Shown: piece by piece, positions 15,311 through 22,601 of the stretch
Layout: the number at the start of each line of letters is the position of its first letter
How positions within the stretch are numbered: the stretch's first letter is position 1
NCBI GenBank assembly: GCA_045616445.1
Contig: JAZLGR010000014.1
Coordinates: 6,244 to 70,243, forward strand
Length of the DNA: 64,000 bases
Source of the DNA: Fimousia sp045616445
GTDB taxonomy: Bacteria > Bacillota > Clostridia > Lachnospirales > Lachnospiraceae
Reading direction: 5' to 3'
Notes under the pieces: generated by a model
The model's database searches: none
What the model saw: the letters and a program-made list of their open reading frames with translations, nothing else
What the model was told of the DNA's origin: nothing
Position numbers and translations under genes: made by a program

Positions 15311-16213
15311 ATGTATACAGACAATATTTTAGATTTAATCGGCAATACACCATTACTTAGTTTAAAACCAGCAACAGGCTGTGAAATCTATGCGAAGGCA
15401 GAATTTTTAAATCCAGGCGGAAGTATCAAAGACCGTGTGGCTAAGAATATGTTAGTACAGGCTGAAAAGAAAGGCCTTTTAAAACCAGGTATGACCATCA
15501 TCGAACCAACATCTGGTAATACAGGGATCGGTCTTGCATTCTGCGGCGTTCGTATGGGCTACAAAGTAAAGATCGTTATGCCGGAAAATATGAGTGAAGA
15601 ACGTAAAAAGCTGATCAGAGGCTTAGGTGCAGAATTAGTATTAACACCTGCAGAATTAAGCATCGACGGTTCCGTTCAGGAAGCACTTCGCATCGCTTCA
15701 AGCTCCGATGAATATTTTGTTCCTCAGCAGTTTGAAAATATGGACAACACATGGGCACACTACGAAGGCACTGCAAAAGAATTAGTAGAACAGATTGGAA
15801 AGCCAATCGACATCTTCGTATCCGGTGTTGGAAGTGGCGGAACATTAGCTGGAATCGGAAAATATTTATTAGAAATCAATCCAGATACCAAGATTGTTGC
15901 AGCTGAACCTATGGGCGTATCTGCATTACTTGGTCAGCAGCCAGGTCTTCACCAGATTCAGGGAATCGGCGACGGCTTCATCCCTGCAATCTTAGATACA
16001 GATATTGTTACAGAAGTTGTAGAAGTCAGCGACGAAGATGCCATCGAAACAGCAAGAGAGCTTGCTCGCGTGAACGGTATCTTATGTGGCATCTCCTCTG
16101 GATGTAACGTATGGGCAGCAAAGAAATTAGCAGAAAAGTACGGCAAAGACGTTGTCATTGCAACTGTTCTTCCAGACCGTGCAGAAAGATACTTCAGCGT
16201 TGATTTATTATAA
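15311..16213 (+). CDS. cysK: cysteine synthase
   Basis: The 300-residue PLP enzyme makes cysteine from O-acetylserine and sulfide. The PLP lysine is in NPGGSIKDRVAKNM, the substrate loop is TSGNTGIGLAF, and the phosphate-binding glycine loop is SGVGSGGTLAGIGKYL. The length fits CysK. A strong AGGAGG site precedes the ATG. The next gene overlaps its 3' end. O-acetylhomoserine thiol-lyase-like activity cannot be excluded by motif. Confidence 0.94.
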   Translation: MYTDNILDLIGNTPLLSLKPATGCEIYAKAEFLNPGGSIKDRVAKNMLVQAEKKGLLKPGMTIIEPTSGNTGIGLAFCGVRMGYKVKIVMPENMSEERKKLIRGLGAELVLTPAELSIDGSVQEALRIASSSDEYFVPQQFENMDNTWAHYEGTAKELVEQIGKPIDIFVSGVGSGGTLAGIGKYLLEINPDTKIVAAEPMGVSALLGQQPGLHQIQGIGDGFIPAILDTDIVTEVVEVSDEDAIETARELARVNGILCGISSGCNVWAAKKLAEKYGKDVVIATVLPDRAERYFSVDLL

Positions 16214-16700
16214 GACTGGAGACATTCCAAAGGACAAACAGCATGAGGAAGCATATAACCTGCTTCTTCATGCGTTAAAAATGGAATATGGTATCAAAGA
16301 GCTTCCCGAAATTGGCAAAACTGATGATGGGAAGCCTTATTTTCTTCACAGTGACATCTGTTTTAATGTGAGCCACACCGACGGGGCCGTGGCCTGCATT
16401 GTCAGTGACAAGCCGTGCGGCATCGACATTCAGTCCATCGCCGGGAGCACGCGGGCGGCAAGAAAGGTTTGCTCTGCAAAAGAGCAGGAAGCAATTGTAG
16501 CATCAGCAGAACAGAACCGCCTTTTTACCCGTTACTGGGTGCTGAAGGAGGCATTTGTCAAATGTATCGGCACAGGAATCCGAACTGATTTAGCACGCAT
16601 TGACTTCTCTGAATGCTTAACAGACCAGTTTATGCATGAAAACATGCATTTTACCGTAATTGAGAATGATAAATTCATTCTGGCAGCCTGTATTTACTGA
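16200..16700 (+). CDS. 4'-phosphopantetheinyl transferase (Sfp/AcpT-like)
   Basis: The protein (about 166 residues) has the two Sfp-type signatures: CGIDIQS, the Mg-binding GxD motif, and RYWVLKEAFVKCIG, the WxxKEAxxK motif. These enzymes move the phosphopantetheine arm of CoA to carrier proteins. The start is uncertain. TTG 16200 gives the plausible N-terminus MIYYKTGDIPKD and overlaps the end of cysK by 14 nt. The only upstream in-frame ATG (16152) adds 16 residues that look like a shadow of cysK. Only a weak AGAAAG site is present, so translational coupling to cysK is likely. Its carrier-protein target is not in the window. Confidence 0.8.
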   Translation: MIYYKTGDIPKDKQHEEAYNLLLHALKMEYGIKELPEIGKTDDGKPYFLHSDICFNVSHTDGAVACIVSDKPCGIDIQSIAGSTRAARKVCSAKEQEAIVASAEQNRLFTRYWVLKEAFVKCIGTGIRTDLARIDFSECLTDQFMHENMHFTVIENDKFILAACIY

Positions 16701-16761
16701 CAATTTGCAAAATAATTTAAAATTATACGAAAAAATATTCGTAAAAAATGAATAAAAATTC

Positions 16762-16790
16762 GTGACAGAATACCAAATTTGATGTAAAAT
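16762..16790 (+). promoter_or_regulatory. promoter of the amino acid ABC transporter operon
   Basis: GTGACA (16762-16767) and TAAAAT (16785-16790) are 17 bp apart in an AT-rich stretch. A start near 16797 would give a structured leader of about 130 nt. Confidence 0.5.
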
Positions 16791-16817
16791 TAAACTTGTT
16801 AAAAAATCACGAGGATG

Positions 16818-16852
16818 TGGCACATTTTCATGAGGAAGATGTGCCATTTTTT
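16818..16852 (+). terminator. hairpin terminator or attenuator in the transporter leader
   Basis: TGGCACAT and ATGTGCCA form an 8-bp stem with a 13-nt loop, followed by TTTTTT. If the upstream promoter is real, this terminator lies inside the leader and could attenuate the operon. Otherwise it ends the cysK transcript. Confidence 0.65.
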
Positions 16853-16889
16853 ATAATATTGGAAAGGAAGTGGCAATTTCCAATGTTAT
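16853..16889 (+). promoter_or_regulatory. 13-bp inverted repeat before the transporter start
   Basis: ATAATATTGGAAA and TTTCCAATGTTAT pair over 13 positions with one G-U pair and an 11-nt loop. There is no T-run after it, so it is not a terminator. It could be an RNA leader stem or a DNA operator. Confidence 0.5.
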
Positions 16890-16927
16890 AAAAGTCCCCG
16901 TTATATTTCAGGAAGGAGAAGGATAAA

Positions 16928-19156
16928 ATGAAAAACAAAAGAATTAGTCATAAGCTGATTCCACTTATGATCATTTTCGTGTTAATCATGGGTTTAATGA
17001 CAGGTTGTGGTTCTAAGAAGAGCAAGATTGAAGCATCTCCTGTATATAGCGTAGATGATTTAGCGAATAAGACAATCGGTGTGCAGCTTGGAACAACCGG
17101 TGATATCTATGCATCCGATATTGAAGGAGCAGATGTTCAGAAGTTTAACAAAGGAGCAGATGCAATTCAGGCATTAAAACAGGGCAAAGTAGATGCGGTT
17201 ATCATCGACGAACAGCCTGCAAAAGCATTTGTAAGTCGTAATGAAGGTCTGTTAGCAATTTTAGATGAAGCATTTGTAACAGAAGAATATGCGATTTGTT
17301 TTGCAAAAGAAAACACAGGACTTCAGGATAGTGTAAATAAGGTTTTAGCAGAATTAAAAAAAGACGGTACTTTAGACCAGATTATTGGTAACTACATTGG
17401 AGATGACACAAAGGGCAAACAGCCATATGAATCTCCAGAAGATATCCACTATGAAGGCAAATTAATCATGGCTACAAATGCAGAATTTGAGCCTTATGAA
17501 TTCTTACATGAAGGTGAAATCGTTGGTATCGATGCAGAAATGGCAAAAGCCATTGCTGACAGATTAGGTATGGAACTTGAAATCCAGAATATCCAGTTTG
17601 ATTCCATCATCACAGCAGTACAGTCTGGTAAAGCAGATATGGGTATTGCTGGTATGACAGTAACAGAAGACAGATTAAAGAATATCAATTTCTCTGATCC
17701 ATATACAACAGCAAAACAGGTAATCGTTGTCAGACCAGGTGAAGTTGGTGCATCTCCAGTTGCAAATGCAGATGACTTAGCAGGCAAGAAGATCGGTGTA
17801 CAGCTTGGAACAACAGGCGATATCTATGCTTCTGATATTGAAGATGCGAATGTTCAGAAATTCAACAAGGGAGCAGATGCAGTTCAGGCATTAAAACAGG
17901 GTAAAGTAGATGCAGTCATCATCGATGGACAGCCAGCGAAGGCATTCGTTGATCGTAACCGTGACTTATCTATCTTAGATGATCCATTTGTAACAGAAGA
18001 ATATGCAATCTGTATTGCAAAAGGCAATTTAGATCTTCTTGATGATGTCAATAAAGCATTGGCAGAATTAAAAGAAGAGGGTACTTTAGATCAGATTGTT
18101 GGAAACTATATTGGAGACGATACAAAGGGCAAACAGCCATACGTATCTCCAGAAGACATCAAATACGATGGAAAATTAATCATGGCAACCAATGCAGAAT
18201 TCGAACCATATGAATTCTTAAGCAAGGGCGAAATCGTTGGTATCGATGCTGAAATGGCAAAAGCGATTGCTGATAAATTAGGAAAAGAGCTTGAAATTCA
18301 GAATATTCAGTTTGATTCCATCATCACAGCAGTACAGTCTGGTAAGGCAGACATGGGTGTTGCCGGTATGACAGTAACAGAAGACAGATTAAAGAACATT
18401 AACTTTACAGATCCATATACAACAGCAAATCAGGTAATCATTGTAAGAAATGGTAAATCTGCAACAGCATTTGACTTAAAAGAAAGTATCTACAACAACT
18501 TCCAGAAGGATAGCCGTTGGAAATATATCACAAATGGTCTTTTAGTAACTCTTCGTATTACATTCTTTGCAGCGATCATGGGTATTGTATTAGGTTTCTT
18601 AATTGCCATTGCTCGTTCTTCCTGCGACATGACTGGTAAAGCGAAACTTCTTAACTGGATCTTAAAAGCATACTTAACTGTTATTCGTGGTACACCATCC
18701 ATGATTCAGTTGCTGATTATTTTCTATGTAATCTTTGCTTCCGTTAATATCAATAAGACATTTGTTGCTACATTGGCATTTGGTTTGAACTCTTCTGCAT
18801 ACATCGCAGAAATCGTTCGTGCAGGTATCATGTCCATCGACCCTGGTCAGTTTGAAGCAGGTCGAAGCTTAGGATTTACTTATGCACAGACCATGAGACA
18901 TTTTATCATGCCACAGGCATTTAAGAATGTACTTCCTGCTCTTGGTAATGAATTTATCGTATTATTAAAAGAAACTCCAATCGCAGGTTATATCGGTATC
19001 ATGGACTTAACACGTGGTGGTGATACAATCCGAAGCTTAACTTACGAAGCATTCTTCCCATTAATTACAGTAGCTCTGATTTACTTAGTAATGGTAATGG
19101 GCTTATCTGCAGCAGTTGGCAAACTGGAAAGGAGCTTAAAGAACGATGAAAGATAA
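16928..19156 (+). CDS. polar amino acid ABC transporter: duplicated binding domains fused to permease (GlnP-like)
   Basis: The 742-residue protein begins with a lipoprotein signal (lipobox LMTGC, Cys27). Residues 43-281 and 282-520 are two near-identical copies of a 239-residue unit. Each copy has a lobe-2 segment (DDLA-K-IGVQLGTTGDIYAS) followed by a lobe-1 segment (LIMATNAEFEPYEF...FDSIITAVQSGKADMG). The order is therefore lobe 2, lobe 1, lobe 2, lobe 1, which is permuted relative to a normal binding protein. The C-terminal 210 residues are a HisM/GlnP-type permease (ITNGLLVTLRITFF; EAGRSLGFTYAQTMRHFIMPQA). The substrate is probably glutamine, glutamate or cystine. The ATPase gene overlaps its end. 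Confidence 0.88.
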   Translation: MKNKRISHKLIPLMIIFVLIMGLMTGCGSKKSKIEASPVYSVDDLANKTIGVQLGTTGDIYASDIEGADVQKFNKGADAIQALKQGKVDAVIIDEQPAKAFVSRNEGLLAILDEAFVTEEYAICFAKENTGLQDSVNKVLAELKKDGTLDQIIGNYIGDDTKGKQPYESPEDIHYEGKLIMATNAEFEPYEFLHEGEIVGIDAEMAKAIADRLGMELEIQNIQFDSIITAVQSGKADMGIAGMTVTEDRLKNINFSDPYTTAKQVIVVRPGEVGASPVANADDLAGKKIGVQLGTTGDIYASDIEDANVQKFNKGADAVQALKQGKVDAVIIDGQPAKAFVDRNRDLSILDDPFVTEEYAICIAKGNLDLLDDVNKALAELKEEGTLDQIVGNYIGDDTKGKQPYVSPEDIKYDGKLIMATNAEFEPYEFLSKGEIVGIDAEMAKAIADKLGKELEIQNIQFDSIITAVQSGKADMGVAGMTVTEDRLKNINFTDPYTTANQVIIVRNGKSATAFDLKESIYNNFQKDSRWKYITNGLLVTLRITFFAAIMGIVLGFLIAIARSSCDMTGKAKLLNWILKAYLTVIRGTPSMIQLLIIFYVIFASVNINKTFVATLAFGLNSSAYIAEIVRAGIMSIDPGQFEAGRSLGFTYAQTMRHFIMPQAFKNVLPALGNEFIVLLKETPIAGYIGIMDLTRGGDTIRSLTYEAFFPLITVALIYLVMVMGLSAAVGKLERSLKNDER
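17054..17770 (+). repeat. coding tandem repeat, copy 1 (717 bp)
   Basis: This is the first copy of the 239-codon unit in the transporter gene. It starts at the DDLANK codons and ends just before the DDLAGK codons of copy 2. The copies match at most codons, with many synonymous third-base changes, so the duplication is not brand new and the protein sequence is being kept. Confidence 0.85.
17771..18487 (+). repeat. coding tandem repeat, copy 2 (717 bp)
   Basis: This is the second copy of the same unit, reading into the permease domain. Protein differences from copy 1 are few and mostly conservative, for example RLGMEL against KLGKEL. Confidence 0.85.
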
Positions 19157-19883
19157 TGTTATGATTCACGTTGAGGATTTAAAGAAATCCTTTGGCGATG
19201 TACATGTATTAAAAGGAATTACAACTGATATTTGTAAAGGTGAAGTGTTAGTTATCTTAGGTCCATCCGGTTGTGGTAAATCCACATTCCTTCGCTGCTT
19301 AAATCTCTTAGAAGATCCAACTGGCGGACATATCTACTTAGATGGAACTGATTTAGTAGATCCTAAGACTAATATTAATAAAGAAAGACAGAAGATGATG
19401 ATGGTGTTCCAGCACTTTAATCTCTTCCCACATATGACTATCTTACAGAACCTTACTGTTGCTCCAACAAAATTAAAGGGAGTTCCACAGGCACAGGCTG
19501 ATGAAGAAGGTATGGCTCTCCTTAAGAGAGTTGGTCTTGAAGAGAAAGCATCTGCATATCCAAACCAGTTATCCGGTGGTCAGAAACAGCGTGTAGCAAT
19601 CTGTCGTGCACTTGCTATGAAACCAGAAGTTATCCTTTTCGACGAACCTACTTCCGCTCTTGACCCTGAAATGGTTGGTGAAGTATTAGACGTTATGAAG
19701 CAGCTTGCCAATGAAGGTATGACCATGATTTGTGTAACACACGAAATGGGATTTGCCCGTGAAGTTGCAAACCGTATCATCTTCTTAGACGAAGGAAAAA
19801 TCGCAGAAGATGGAACACCTTCCGAAGTATTTGACAATCCTAAGAATGAACGATTAAAAGCATTCTTATCTAAGATTTTATAA
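19146..19883 (+). CDS. glnQ: polar amino acid ABC transporter ATP-binding protein
   Basis: The 245-residue ATPase has Walker A GPSGCGKST, Q-loop VFQHFNLFPHMT, signature LSGGQKQRVAICRALA, Walker B VILFDEP and the switch His in VTHEMGFA. The FPHMT stretch is typical of polar amino acid importers of the GlnQ/HisP group. It overlaps the permease-fusion gene by 11 nt, so the two form one importer of two polypeptides. Confidence 0.93.
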   Translation: MKDNVMIHVEDLKKSFGDVHVLKGITTDICKGEVLVILGPSGCGKSTFLRCLNLLEDPTGGHIYLDGTDLVDPKTNINKERQKMMMVFQHFNLFPHMTILQNLTVAPTKLKGVPQAQADEEGMALLKRVGLEEKASAYPNQLSGGQKQRVAICRALAMKPEVILFDEPTSALDPEMVGEVLDVMKQLANEGMTMICVTHEMGFAREVANRIIFLDEGKIAEDGTPSEVFDNPKNERLKAFLSKIL

Positions 19884-19901
19884 TCACAGCGAGGTTTCCT
19901 T

Positions 19902-20591
19902 ATGTTGATTTTGACAGCAATGGCATTGATTCCACCCCTCGTCCTCATGGCCTATGTGTACCGTGCAGACAAGGTGGAGAAGGAGCCCATCAGCCTGATT
20001 GCCAAAGCATTCATCTTTGGTGGGATTGCGGTGGTTCCTATTCTGATCGTGGAATTATTGCTGGATCCAGTCATTAAGATGATATTCCCGGCGAGACCCA
20101 TCCTGTATCTGCTGGCAGAGAATTTCTTAGGCGTTGCCCTGGTGGAAGAGTTCTTCAAACTCTTTGCCTGTAAAAGAGCAGTTTATGATTCCAGAGAATT
20201 CGACTATACCTTTGATGGTATTGTCTATGCAGTAGCAGCCTCTTTGGGATTTGCGGCCATTGAGAATATCCAGTATGTATTTACCATGGGAGGAGCGGTG
20301 GCCGTCAGCAGAGCATTTACTGCAATTCCGGGTCATGCAATCTTTGGTGTATTCATGGGTGTATATCTGGGAATCGCAAAATACGAAGAGTATCATGGCT
20401 CAGAGAAGGTATCTTCCATCTATATGAAGCTGGCATTGGTTGTTCCGGTGCTGATTCATGGATTTTATGATTTCATCCTGTCTGTCAGAACGCCAGTTGC
20501 CATTCTGATTTTCTACATTTTCTTAATTGCAATGGACATGCTTGCCATTAGAAAAGTGAAAGAGATGGGCAGAAAGGATCTTCGTATCTAA
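19902..20591 (+). CDS. PrsW family intramembrane metalloprotease
   Basis: The 229-residue membrane protein has about seven hydrophobic segments and the PrsW motifs: EEFFK (about 82-86), FAAIENIQY, PGHAIFGVFMG and HGFYDF. The two Glu and two His positions form the expected metal site. PrsW in Bacillus cleaves the anti-sigma factor RsiW; no anti-sigma gene is nearby, so its substrate is unknown. The gene lies 18 nt after the ATPase gene and is closed by a terminator. Confidence 0.88.
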   Translation: MLILTAMALIPPLVLMAYVYRADKVEKEPISLIAKAFIFGGIAVVPILIVELLLDPVIKMIFPARPILYLLAENFLGVALVEEFFKLFACKRAVYDSREFDYTFDGIVYAVAASLGFAAIENIQYVFTMGGAVAVSRAFTAIPGHAIFGVFMGVYLGIAKYEEYHGSEKVSSIYMKLALVVPVLIHGFYDFILSVRTPVAILIFYIFLIAMDMLAIRKVKEMGRKDLRI

Positions 20592-20615
20592 AGTCAAGAT
20601 AATATTTAAAATAAT

Positions 20616-20665
20616 AAGAGCATTGACAAGTTGTTTTTTTCAGCCACTGTCAATGCTCTTTTTTA
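20616..20665 (+). terminator. intrinsic terminator after the PrsW-like gene
   Basis: AAGAGCATTGACA and TGTCAATGCTCTT form a perfect 13-bp stem around a 19-nt loop and are followed by TTTTA. The following 20666-20905 is AT-rich with no convincing gene. Confidence 0.85.
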
Positions 20666-20905
20666 TTTCTATAGGGAATGGGGTGAAAAATATATAGTTT
20701 CTATTGATAGTATGCATGGTATTTTTGCGGGCGCCTGTGAAAAAAACTACAGACTTTATAAGACGGGTTTTGAAAAGGATATTATTATAGCGTTAAATTA
20801 TCTGATAATATGGCGTTTGTCACGAAATAATGGTGAAATGATTGTGAAAAAATCTACTTTTTAAATAGAAATCATAAATATAAAGAATGGAAAAGTTGCA
20901 TGTTT

Positions 20906-20941
20906 TCTATAGTTGCGCGAAAACTATAGATTATGTATAAT
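20906..20941 (+). promoter_or_regulatory. promoter with overlapping palindrome before the candidate ncRNA
   Basis: TTGCGC (20913-20918) and TATAAT (20936-20941) are 17 bp apart. The palindrome TCTATAGTT-N7-AACTATAGA (20906-20930) covers the -35 and half of the spacer, a classic repressor operator position. The cognate regulator is unknown; the WYL regulator downstream is a candidate. Confidence 0.55.
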
Positions 20942-20948
20942 GAATATA

Positions 20949-21116
20949 GTCAGATTGATCCATAATTTTCATACTATAAATACTCAAGGCTGTTGTTTTC
21001 GGGGGGCCGCTGCCACGGTCCTCAGTAGCAAAGCCGATCTAACATTAGTAGCTTATCTTTTGAAAAGTTAACATATCATAATTCCTACAGAAAAAAGTCG
21101 CGAGAGCGACTTTTTT
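20949..21116 (+). ncRNA. candidate structured RNA, about 170 nt
   Basis: The segment lies between a promoter and a strong terminator and holds no open frame of note. A closing helix can form between GTCAGATTG (20949-20957) and CGATCTAAC (21035-21043), with one mismatch. Inside it GCTGTTG (20989-20995) pairs with CAGTAGC (21023-21029), and GGGGCCG (21003-21009) pairs with CGGTCCT (21016-21022) around loop CTGCCA. A second AGTAGC (21047-21052) could compete for GCTGTTG. It may be a small regulatory RNA or a leader of the WYL gene. It resembles no class I can name with confidence; 6S RNA was considered but its long terminal pairing is not visible. Confidence 0.5.
21091..21116 (+). terminator. 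terminator of the candidate ncRNA
   Basis: AAAAAAGTCGC and GCGACTTTTTT form an 11-bp stem around GAGA, with the last six Ts forming the U-tract. Confidence 0.88.
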
Positions 21117-21158
21117 CGCGTTCTGCCTATTTTTCTAATCCTATGCCAGTTCATCTTA

Positions 21159-21167
21159 TGGTACAAT
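21159..21167 (+). promoter_or_regulatory. extended -10 promoter of the WYL regulator
   Basis: TGgTACAAT lies 35 bp before the start codon and after the ncRNA terminator. No good -35 is present. Confidence 0.45.
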
Positions 21168-21201
21168 AAAAGGGACTAAAGAAGGAAAAGAGACAATTGT
21201 T

Positions 21202-21888
21202 ATGGCAAAATCCCCGAACCAGAAATTGAAAATTTTATATTTGATGGAGCTGTTCTTAAAAAAGAGCGATGCAGCCCATGTATTATCCATTAGAGAGATG
21301 GTGGATTACCTTGCAGAGAAGGGGATTCGCGCAGAAAGAAAGAGTCTCTATGATGACATTGAAGTGCTGAGGACCTTTGGACTTGCAATCGAAAACCGCA
21401 GAGAACGTCCGGCAGGCTATTATCTTGCCAATCGACTGTTCTGTGCAGAGGACTGCAGCTTGCTTTTTAACATTGTGCAGAGCAATGAGTATATTACAAA
21501 ACGAAAAGAGAGGGAATTGACTAGAAAGATTGCAGCAATCTGTCCGGAGACAGAAGAAAGATACTGGGACAGCGAGTTAACTCTTCCAAATCGTGTCCGA
21601 TTTATGGAAGATAGTCCATATGGGGTACTTGACCTGATGCGAAAAGCCATGGATGGCAACCACAGAGTGACCTTTCGACAGGCACATTTGACAAAAGGGG
21701 GCGAAGTGGTGATGCACCGATATGGGTCCACCATCTGGTTTAGTCCTTGGAAGCTAGTATATGAACATGGAAACTACTGTGTGGAAGGAATGGAAGATGG
21801 AGAACGAAAATCTTATCTTTTAGATGAGATTTCCTATGTGACGATCGTAGAAGAAGAAAGAGAAGCTCTGATTGAGGTGAAGGCATGA
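21202..21888 (+). CDS. WYL domain-containing transcriptional regulator
   Basis: The 228-residue protein has an N-terminal winged HTH (about 1-70, with SIREMVDYLAEKGI and RKSLYDDIEVLRTFGL) and a C-terminal WYL-type domain (about 135-220, with FSPWKLVYEHGNYCVEGM and RSYLLDEI-like ending). WYL proteins bind nucleic acid or small ligands and often control nearby genes. It overlaps the ABC ATPase gene by 4 nt (ATGA), so it probably controls this exporter operon and perhaps itself. Confidence 0.85.
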   Translation: MAKSPNQKLKILYLMELFLKKSDAAHVLSIREMVDYLAEKGIRAERKSLYDDIEVLRTFGLAIENRRERPAGYYLANRLFCAEDCSLLFNIVQSNEYITKRKERELTRKIAAICPETEERYWDSELTLPNRVRFMEDSPYGVLDLMRKAMDGNHRVTFRQAHLTKGGEVVMHRYGSTIWFSPWKLVYEHGNYCVEGMEDGERKSYLLDEISYVTIVEEEREALIEVKA

Positions 21889-22589
21889 GCAGATTCATTG
21901 AATTTAAGAACGTAAAAAAGATATATCGGACTGGTGATGTCATTACAAAGGCTGTGGATGGCATCGATTTTGAGATTGAAGAAGGAGAATTCGTTGTCAT
22001 CGTGGGTGCCAGCGGGGCCGGCAAGACAACAGTGCTTAATATATTAGGCGGCATGGATCAGGCTACCAGCGGACAGATTCTGGTGGATGGCAAGAATATC
22101 AGCCTCTATTCCGAGCGACAGCTGACCAAATATCGCAGAGACGATATCGGATTTGTATTCCAGTTTTATAATCTGATTCCGAATCTGACTGCTCTTGAGA
22201 ATGTGGAGATGGCTGCCCAGATCTGTAAGAATCCGATGGATGCCAGACAGGCGCTTACAGAAGTTGGACTCGGAGAGCGAATGGGGAATTTCCCAGCCCA
22301 GTTATCTGGAGGAGAGCAGCAGCGTGTATCCATTGCGAGAGCGCTGGCCAAGAACCCGAAGATGCTGCTTTGCGATGAACCGACGGGAGCGCTTGATTAT
22401 GTGACAGGAAAAGCAATTTTAAAGCTTCTTTATGACACATGCAGAGAGAAGAAAAAGACCGTGATTGTCATTACCCATAACTTAGCGATCACACCGATGG
22501 CGGACAGGGTAATCGAAATCAAGAGCGGCAAAGTGTTAAGTATGAAAACCAATGACAACCCTCAGCCGGTGGAAACCATTGAGTGGTAA
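21885..22589 (+). CDS. ABC transporter ATP-binding protein, MacB/LolD type
   Basis: The 234-residue ATPase has Walker A GASGAGKTT, signature LSGGEQQRVSIARALA, Walker B MLLCDEPTGALD and switch His in ITHNLAI. The DEPTGALD form and the partner gene place it in the MacB/LolD/BceA family that powers FtsX-type permeases. It is translationally coupled to the regulator upstream. The permease gene starts 12 nt after its stop. Confidence 0.92.
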   Translation: MSRFIEFKNVKKIYRTGDVITKAVDGIDFEIEEGEFVVIVGASGAGKTTVLNILGGMDQATSGQILVDGKNISLYSERQLTKYRRDDIGFVFQFYNLIPNLTALENVEMAAQICKNPMDARQALTEVGLGERMGNFPAQLSGGEQQRVSIARALAKNPKMLLCDEPTGALDYVTGKAILKLLYDTCREKKKTVIVITHNLAITPMADRVIEIKSGKVLSMKTNDNPQPVETIEW

Positions 22590-22601
22590 GGATGATGGAA
22601 A

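Noticed and set aside
16152..16199. Upstream ATG start for the phosphopantetheinyl transferase
   Set aside because: The extra 16 residues are a frame-shifted copy of the cysK end and do not resemble the family N-terminus.
20631..20864. 77-residue frame after the PrsW-like gene
   Set aside because: It starts inside a terminator loop and has no ribosome site or family pattern.
20949..21116. 6S RNA assignment
   Set aside because: A promoter, terminator and GC-rich hairpin fit, but the long terminal helix and central bubble of 6S could not be drawn, so only a general ncRNA call is made.
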